From Symbiodinium microadriaticum (lineage: Eukaryota > Sar > Dinophyceae > Suessiales > Symbiodiniaceae), in assembly GCA_001939145.1 (NCBI GenBank), contig LSRX01000339.1:503082-567081 (forward strand): a stretch of DNA of 64,000 bases, in the 5' to 3' direction. Positions 56,831 to 64,000 of the stretch are shown piece by piece. Each line of letters starts with the position of its first letter. The stretch's first letter is position 1. Both the position numbers and the translations under genes were made by a program. Below the pieces are notes generated by a model. It did not search any database. It was not told where the DNA came from and saw only the letters and a program-made list of their open reading frames with translations.

Positions 56831-59800
56831 AAATGACGACGTGGACCAGGACGAGTCCGATGACTAATACGAAGAGCCGACGAGAGACAAGAACCAGTGC
56901 GACTATTGCAGCTGCTACAGCTACGAACTACTCCTATTCCAATGCGATAGCGGGAGCTGTGCAATCTATCATTCCTTTGCTTCGAAAACCGCTGTTCTTC
57001 TACAATTCTACAAGTCGTGACCCATGTCTATGCTACACATCAGCGTTCCAACCAGTCCCGATGCTGCGTCGCAACATCCGCCGCCCCTGCTACGTTGAGA
57101 GTACCCGAACAAAGCAAGGCCGCGAGGCTCAGATGAGCCCGCCTCCATGATTTCATGACCTTGCTCCCTCTCTCAGACGTCTCAACCGCCTGGAATGTTT
57201 CCTGCACCAGCAGCCAGCCCAGCACATTGCAGAGGAGATCAGTCACTGCGCGGAGGTCTTGGGATCCCGTGCCACGTTGCAGCTGATTCTCCCAGACCAA
57301 ACGCAGCACTTTCCCCATCCGCTGTGCAGTGGGGCGGCCACTATTGAATTCCGCGCTGAACGCGCAAGTCGGAGAAGAAAGGGGAGGATCTGGTAGCCAA
57401 GATGAGGCAAAGCACATGCTCGTTCAAAGTCTTCCGTGATCAGCTCCTTTCTTCCCTGCCTCTGTAACTCTGTATAGCGCCGAGGCGATGTCGCTTTTGA
57501 AATCAAAATTTGATGGGCTGTGCGCTTGAGACTAACGACATCGAACACAGAGTCTTGAAGTGAGCTCCATTGACCCTCATTGCTGGCACGTTGCACTTAC
57601 ATGTTCATCCAGGCAACCCTCGTGTCCCAAAACCCATCGAAGCCTTAATGCAAAAAGATCACCCTCCTGCACCTTCAGCATCATCCAGACATCAGAATCG
57701 GTCATACCCCGGGAGCTTGTCGAAAGAGCAGCGGCCATACGCTTTTCCGGAAAGGAGCTTTACAATTTTTGCACATGTGTGAAAACCGATGTTCTTCATC
57801 TTGACAGGTTGCGGAGACGTAGATGGGAGGCAGACGGCTGTGTTTCTCAGCCGGCTTTGCTGTCCTTGGTGGCGCACGTTCAGCTTGTGCAAGTGAAGCA
57901 AGCCAGGGGCTATGTTCGCGCGGTGTGCATTGCAACAGAATTGATCTGCGTTCATTCACCCACCACGGTCTCACCGGCAGAATTTGAATCCGACATCATG
58001 AGTTCTAAGTACCTTTAAGCTCAAGCGCCAGCTCATCCAAAGCACCTTTCACTGGCGCCGGATGCAGCGTACCCAGCAAACAAGCAAGCAAGCAAATGGC
58101 TTGCGCAAGGCAGGTTGGCAGCGCGGTCGGTCGACCAAGTTCCTAACCGTTTCAGCGTCTATACAAGCGCACAGTGGTTTGCATTTCCGCACAGAGCCTG
58201 GAATCCTATGCAATGCGTCTCCCATTGTTGCACGAGGCGAATGTGAGCAGGTCTGAGACTGGCGGAGGAACATCGATGCCGGACGACATGTGACAATCTA
58301 ATCACCTCGCCGAACAACAAGATTAAACATATGAAATCTGAATCCCAAGTAAAGAAACGACAACGCATCTTCCAACCACAAAGCTTCTAGAGCCCGCATT
58401 CTTGAGCTTGTTGCAATTCGACCTCCATGCTTCAGGCCGTCGTTTTTGTGTTCGGGAGACTAAGCTAAAGATGACTCAAACTCTTGTTTTGTTTGTTCTA
58501 TCATGAATCAATGAAGTAACGGAGAAGGCCAACCAGCTATCCCCATTCTTGAACCCTGGACACAGTCGCACTGCGCCGCCGACCTCTACTTCAAACAAGA
58601 AACGCGCCAGCTTAGGGCAACGCAATGCTGCTTGCCATGTTCGGGCGTCGTTGCCACTTTGACAACGAAGAGGATAACAACTCGCATGCGTCATTCTCGG
58701 ATGTGCTAACAGCCCCTGGCCAAAGCAGCTTCTTCCTTCAAACTGCACTGACAGGCTCTGCACGGACAGGTACCGGTGAACATGGTCGACAAAAGACTGC
58801 ACAGAGCTTGCCTGTATGCTAGCTTCAAGCTTGCATGTCCGATCGCAGAGCGAAGCATTTTCCTGGCATAGTCAGGCTCTACGGGGCTTTCAACAGCCTC
58901 GCCCGCCTTCTCTGCATCCCCGGCTCCCCGATACTCCAAGTGGTTTCAAGGGGGCCGGGAGTTGCGGCTTCTGGGCAAATTCCAAGGAAGTGTGCCCGGG
59001 AGCTAAGGGAAGTTCTGCTCGAGCTGCCACAAACCTTCAAGCAGAAGTCTCCGAAGTGGTGTTTGCGGGGCCACTTCAAGCATCCCTTGTGGGTCTTTGT
59101 AAGCGGCCTGGTAGCCTGTGTGACTTGAGACTTGTGCGACTTTCTTGAAGGCGGTGGCAAGCCTGCGTGGCGAAGAGAGGAGCAGCCGCTTCCAAAAGAC
59201 ACAACTCATGACCTAGACCAAAAAGCACCTAAGTGCTAGGGACCCAGTGTCGAGTCAACCCCGAAAATCAGACATCCTTTAAGAATCGAGGACGAAAGGA
59301 AGCGAGACTTGCGCTTTTGCCGCAAGACACGTGACATGGACTCAGACCGTGCGCATGGAAAAGGACGACAGTCGCAAATGCCTTCATACTGGGGCAAAAA
59401 CAGATCGGCGAACCGCCCTACGAAATGCACTAGTCGACTTTTCAAGCAAGAAGCAAAAAGTAGAATAAGCCGCGAAGATCTTTGCCAACAGTTGTGACTG
59501 GGGGAGTCTGGGGATCGTGATGGGTTCGAGAAGCTGACTTTGATTGAGGCTTGAAGGCGCTTAGCAGCCCAGACTGTGTTCGAGTTCGGAGTGATAAAGT
59601 CATGGGAAATGCTGCGCAGCGCTTCGCAGGAAGAAGGCCCCCAAACCGAAAGCTGAAATCGATCCTCGTTCAAGGCTTGAACCTCGTCTTCGCCACAGCT
59701 GGAAGCACAGGGACAAGCTGCAGCAGACCGGAAGAGACATCACATAGTAGCAGATCGAAGATTGAGTGGGCACAGGAAACCATGGCGAACCACGCCAAAG

Positions 59801-60360
59801 TCCAAAACATTTGCTTGTGGCGAAAGCAGCAACTGCTAGGCTGAACAGGCATCGAGCCTCTTGATACTGAAGCAAATCTTCGTAACGAGAGACTGACAGA
59901 CATGATGACTTGCAGTACCAAACCGTGTCCTAGCTGCCAGCAGCCGTGCCCAATGCTTGTCCCAGTCGAGGTGAGGACTACCCCAGAGAAAACTCGTCAC
60001 ACATTTCTAGCGTGACAACAGCTGTTGCGAAGCGAGGTATTCCTGTTCGGCTTCAAGTATCACGAAAGCCACATGTTTCTCGTTCAACGGCTAGCAGCTA
60101 CTAGTCGAATATGCCAACATATGATCTCAATGTTGCACGAGAAATTCTACATCTACAAAGTACGATGCTTGTTTCCTTGGGTCACGCCCTGTCGAATGTC
60201 CTGCTAAGCGTCCAACCGACTTGCAATGATAAGCCAGACCCCAACCTCAATGCCTCGTTCGCAAGGTGCAACTGACTCTGCACACGAGAGATCGTCGCGA
60301 AAGGAAAATTCTGCCAGCGATCGAGCGAACAGGTAGGACGTTGTAACTCAACTGGGTCTA
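56831..60360. other. Gene-poor region
   Basis: Only short frames without domains; an (AAGC)-like run at about 58078-58096. Confidence 0.4.
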
Positions 60361-60364
60361 AATG

Positions 60365-60535
60365 GCGTTACCGCTGCTGCTGCTGATGGTGATGCCTCCG
60401 CCGCTCCTGCCCGCGTCGTGGTTGATTTCTACGACGACTTGTACTTCTAGGTCTACTGCTAGTGTCATTGCAAACCCAGAATGCTGCTGCTCTGCTGCTG
60501 CTACTACCGCGACGACGGCGACTGTTACTGTTAAT
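60365..60535 (+). repeat. Impure CTG/TAC microsatellite
   Basis: CTGCTGCTGCTG and TGCTGCTCTGCTGCTGC runs with ACGACG interruptions, the same type as at 56.4 and 60.9 kb. Confidence 0.7.
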
Positions 60536-60659
60536 CCCCTCAAAAAGGGACCCCCCCTCCAAGTAAATAAGCCCGAAATGCATAGCAGAGTTTCAATCTG
60601 AGGGGCGGCTTCGGGCCTCCGGGCATGGGTCAGGCAGATACGCCGTTAAAGGTAGGCAG

Positions 60660-60690
60660 AAAGAGAGAAAGAAAGAAAGAAAGAAAAAGG
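60660..60690 (+). repeat. (GAAA)n tract
   Basis: GAAAGAAAGAAAGAAAGAAA purine run. Confidence 0.85.
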
Positions 60691-60927
60691 CAAACAAAAA
60701 GTAGAGAGACAATCAGACACATAGAGACGCAACAGCCACCCCTAAGCCACTAGCCTTAGTTGAGCCCGAAACCCCAAAAGCCCTGAGCCCGCCGACCCCG
60801 CTCGCCCTGGTCCTTGTGGTTTAGTACTGCTGTAATCTTGGCTTTAGCCCGAAACGGCCCCATCCCTGGGTCGGGGAGTTGCTAATATTAGGGGAGGGTT
60901 TATTGCTCGGGGGAAGCGGCTCCTGCA

Positions 60928-61015
60928 GCTACCGCTGCTGCTGCTGTTCCCCACTGCCACTGCCACTTCTACTGCTACTACTGCTACCTGTACTGCTACT
61001 GCTACTGCGGGGGTG
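60928..61015 (+). repeat. Impure TACTGC microsatellite
   Basis: GCTGCTGCTGTTCC followed by CTGCTACTACTGCTACCTGT units. Confidence 0.75.
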
Positions 61016-61334
61016 GGGCATCAAAACAGTCAACAAAGCATCAACAAACGCCAAACCCAGGGATCAACAAAAACAGCATGCATCCCAACACCTGGATCCT
61101 TTGGCTATGGTCCTGTGCTTTATTTAGAGCGAGCTCTTGGGCAAACATAAATTTATGCGGTTGTGTTTGCGGCAATTCCGAAGCTTCTGTAGTGGGGAAT
61201 TCCAATTTGCAGTCTTGCTTTGCATCAACCTAGTGACCCAGTAGGGTCCTGCTTTGCAGCAAGCTAGTGGGGAATTACTCTTTTGCATGGAGCAGTTTGG
61301 GAATTCCGATTTGCAGGGCCTTGTTCTACGGATT

Positions 61335-61668
61335 TCGGTTCATCATACAATATCTTAAACATGCCCTCCTCATGTGGCGAATCCGATTCATCATCCATCT
61401 TGAACACCTCCCCCTCACTTGGCGACTCCGCTTTAGCATATATCTTAAACACGCTCCTCTCACTCTGCGAGGCCTGTTCATCATACCTGTTCGCTTGGCG
61501 ACTCCGCTTCATCATATATCTTCCAACATGCCCCCTCATTTGGCGATTCTGGTTCAGCTTATATGTTAAGCACACCCCCTCATTTGGAGATTCCGGTTCA
61601 GCTCATATGTTAGATCACCACAGATCTTCAACACGCCCCCTCATTTGGCAATTCCGGTTCATAGCACC
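61335..61668 (+). repeat. Degenerate minisatellite, period about 45 bp
   Basis: Seven to eight units of the form TTCATCATATATCTT-AACACGCCCCCTCATTTGGCGATTCCGG, starting near 61339, 61387, 61432, 61477, 61508, 61553, 61597 and 61658. Most spacings are 43-49 bp, with one shortened (31) and one lengthened (61). Confidence 0.85.
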
Positions 61669-61854
61669 ACTTCCGGAGTCAGAAAAAATGGAATCATTTT
61701 CGAACAAAGACTTAATACATGTTTACTGAAACTATATGATACCATATTACACTGAATAAAACTGTATTTATGATCATACACTGTTACATCTTGACAGTTT
61801 CGTACTCAAAATAGAACTGTGCTTTCAATATCTATAACATACATACGCATATAG

Positions 61855-62460
61855 TACATACATACATACATACATACATACATACATACAGACATACAGA
61901 CATACATACCGACATACAGACGTACAGACATACAGACACACAGACATACAGACATACACACATACACAAATACAGCACATACAGCACAAACAGCACAGAC
62001 AGTACATACAGCACATACATTACATTTCATTACATTTCATTACATTTCATTACATTTCATTACATTTCATTACATTTCATTACATTTCATTACACTACGT
62101 TACAGTACATTACAGTACATTACAGTACAGTACAGTACAGTACATTACATTACATTACATTACAGTACAGTACAGTACAGTACAGTACAGTACAGTACAG
62201 TACAGTACAGTACAGTACATTACATTACATTACATTACATTACATTACATTACATTACATTACATTACATTACATTACATTACATTACATTACATTACAT
62301 TACATTACATTACATTACATTACATTACATTACATTACATTACATTACATTACATTACATTACATTACATTACATTACATTACATTACATTACATTACAT
62401 TACATTACATTACATTACATTACATTACATTACATTACATTACATTACATACATGCATAC
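61855..62460 (+). repeat. Succession of CATA, ACAG, ATTTC and TACAT microsatellites
   Basis: CATA units (61855-61890) turn into CAGACATA mixtures, then ACAGCACATAC units, then a 10-mer TTACATTTCA repeated about eight times (62022-62090), then TACAG units alternating with TACAT, and finally about 45 units of TTACA (62216-62450). Adjacent blocks differ by single steps, as expected if each arose by slippage from a neighbouring variant. Confidence 0.95.
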
Positions 62461-62506
62461 ATACACACATGCACATTCTAGGTTCGCACAGCTACATAGA
62501 GTTGGC

Positions 62507-62533
62507 GGGGGGGGGGTGGTTGACCCCCCCCCC
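62507..62533. other. G10/C10 perfect inverted repeat
   Basis: Ten G, a TGGTTGA loop and ten C. It could form a very stable hairpin and is a likely trouble spot for sequencing and replication. Confidence 0.9.
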
Positions 62534-62709
62534 TTCCCCATGTGCACACACAATGAATGAATGTCCATAAATAGCAGACCGTTGGCCGAGCCTTCTTTTG
62601 TTTAGGTGAGGAGGGGGGGGCAGCCTCCGAAGGCGAGCTTGCTCGTCATGTTGTAAAATACCATACAAAAGCAAAAACTTTGCTTACATTATGCTGTATA
62701 ACAATGTAT

Positions 62710-62875
62710 GTGCATATATATATATATATATAAACAAAAATGCATACATACATGAATACCTGCATACATACATGCGTACATACATACATGCAGACATCCA
62801 TACATACATAGATTGATGCAACTATGCAAACATGCATACATGCATCTGCATGCATGCAAGAATACATACATGCAT
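62710..62875 (+). repeat. TA and CATACATG microsatellites
   Basis: A (TA)n run at about 62714-62732, then CATACATGCAT-type units to 62875. Confidence 0.85.
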
Positions 62876-62945
62876 GACCGCGACCGCGGCCGTGACCTTT
62901 GGTCCTCCTACTTCGCGGTCGACAACAACGACCACCGCTACTACA

Positions 62946-62988
62946 GCACCACCACCACCACCACCACCACCACCACCACCACCACCAG
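62946..62988 (+). repeat. (ACC)n microsatellite
   Basis: About fourteen CAC/ACC triplets. Confidence 0.95.
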
Positions 62989-64000
62989 ACGCACAGACAT
63001 GAAAAAAGAAGCCAAGGAGGAGACAAGAACAGAAGACTGAGAAGACTCAGTCACGTAGTCAACGAGGGAAAGCACAGCTATCGGATCTAGTCTCAAACCC
63101 TCAAACCCGCACTCGATCGTCACCACTGGCCTCAACATGCTCTACCAACGAGCTGCTACCGGGAGGGAGACTGTTCGGCGCTGTGATCTAGAATTGGGCG
63201 GGCAGGGACTTTTCAATTCCGCACCGCCGTGCTGCCCTCACGGATGCTTGCTCGGTTAGAAGCCACGGTCCCAAAATGTGATGGAGCTGACCGCTCCAGG
63301 GAGAAGAGAAAATGTGCTGAAGGCTGATGGAAGCTGGTACAGACTGCTGCGATCGGCGCCATGACTGCAGCGGGGACCGGTGCTGCCAGGAAAGTGAAGC
63401 CTCAGGCACAGCGATGACAACAATACCCCTTAAAGCAGTATGTAGAATCCTGCTGTCGGAGTACCTCGGTACTGAAATTCGTTGACGGCCTTAAACCACA
63501 ACAGTAAAGCTTCTCGAAGATGAAGTCGAGGATTCGGTGAACAAGAGAACATACCTCTTAATGGAACTCACATGAACATGTCGTCATGTAGTGGTCGCCC
63601 TGTTTCCGACTACCCGACCTTGGACTGATGACGCGGACTCGAGACTGGAGGCGGATCATAGATTGGGCCCTGCAAAACCTTGCAAACCCTAAGGCCGTAC
63701 TGAGCCCTAAATTACTTAAGGGGTCCTAAACCCGGTCGCCCTTTGAATCTGGCCAGCTAGGAGCATGCTGTGGTGATGATGCCTTCACTCACAGAGAGGC
63801 TCCAATGGCAAGTGCCAGCACCTGCCAGAGTCGAACTACGATCCCAGCATGCTGACGATACTAGTACGGTGGTTTTTGTGGGCTTTTAAAAACCAATGTG
63901 TTCGAAGGAACACCTCGTTGACCTTGACATTGTGCCATTCGAGCTTTGAATCCACTGACCCACTGGCTCCAACATGGGACAGCGCTAGAACCACCCACCC
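62989..64000. other. No gene recognised
   Basis: Decayed CCCTAAA words near 63680-63735; no coding seen to the window end. Confidence 0.4.

Noticed and set aside
56441..56964. Long Thr-, Leu- and Val-rich frames
   Set aside because: They are translations of a compound microsatellite.
61806..62030. Cys/Val/Tyr-rich minus-strand frames
   Set aside because: Products of the CATA/ACAG microsatellites.
1..64000. CRISPR arrays, tRNA or rRNA genes, spliced-leader sequence
   Set aside because: No regular spacer-repeat array, no cloverleaf or rRNA signature that I could recognise by reading, and no full match to the dinoflagellate spliced leader; a tRNA scan could not be run.

Overview
This looks like nuclear DNA of a protist alga, most likely a dinoflagellate (Symbiodiniaceae-like). 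The reasons are: spliceosomal introns in recognisable genes; many short TTTAGGG / CCCTAAA tracts and decayed derivatives scattered through the DNA; very low gene density with abundant microsatellites; tandemly duplicated genes; and a cysteine-rich secreted-type domain (CMQKCKSLGYCC, SCAQAC) that I recall from dinoflagellate proteins. A chromerid (Chromera-like) source is the main alternative. No bacterial operons, rRNA or tRNA genes were recognised. A 142-base N gap at 45268-45409 and a single N near 54826 show it is a draft assembly.

Layout. 1-13.7 kb: no confident gene; decayed telomere-like text, a dispersed repeat with a trinucleotide tail (604-770, copy at 13172-13360), another dispersed repeat (2381-2560, copy at 13761-13920), a small inverted-repeat element (10240-10323), facing telomere-like tracts (9939-10110) and a possible HMG-box remnant (12.6 kb). 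13.9-19.6 kb: a 2454-bp direct duplication (13875-16328 and 17178-19631, about 99% identical) in which each copy carries one complete two-exon GT1-type glycosyltransferase gene of 510 codons with a canonical 186-bp GT-AG intron. 21.4-26.1 kb: a locus of secreted, cysteine-rich exons on the + strand: signal peptide, a helical domain with a glycine-rich hydrophobic hairpin, then at least three diverged copies of an unnamed Cys/Trp module and a dinoflagellate-type Cys-rich domain, with four or more hairpin elements between the exons. 27.5-30.2 kb: a strongly AT-rich island, very unlike its flanks. 33-35.2 kb: two head-to-tail fucosyltransferase-like genes on the - strand whose second exons are identical but for one base, while their first exons have clearly diverged. 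39.6 kb: a possible 88-codon gene. 40.9-43.9 kb: a composite satellite of about 1 kb units. The remainder to 64 kb is gene-poor, with several microsatellites and minisatellites, including an abrupt succession of 4-, 5- and 10-base repeats at 61.8-62.45 kb.

How the genes relate. The best supported genes are two duplicated sugar-transferase pairs (GT1 and fucosyltransferase-like) and one secreted or surface protein locus. Both pairs are tandem and same-strand, which fits the dinoflagellate pattern of tandem arrays read as long transcripts and resolved by spliced-leader trans-splicing; the 41-nt spacing between the two fucosyltransferase-like genes would suit this. No spliced-leader sequence was seen, and transcript data are not available here.
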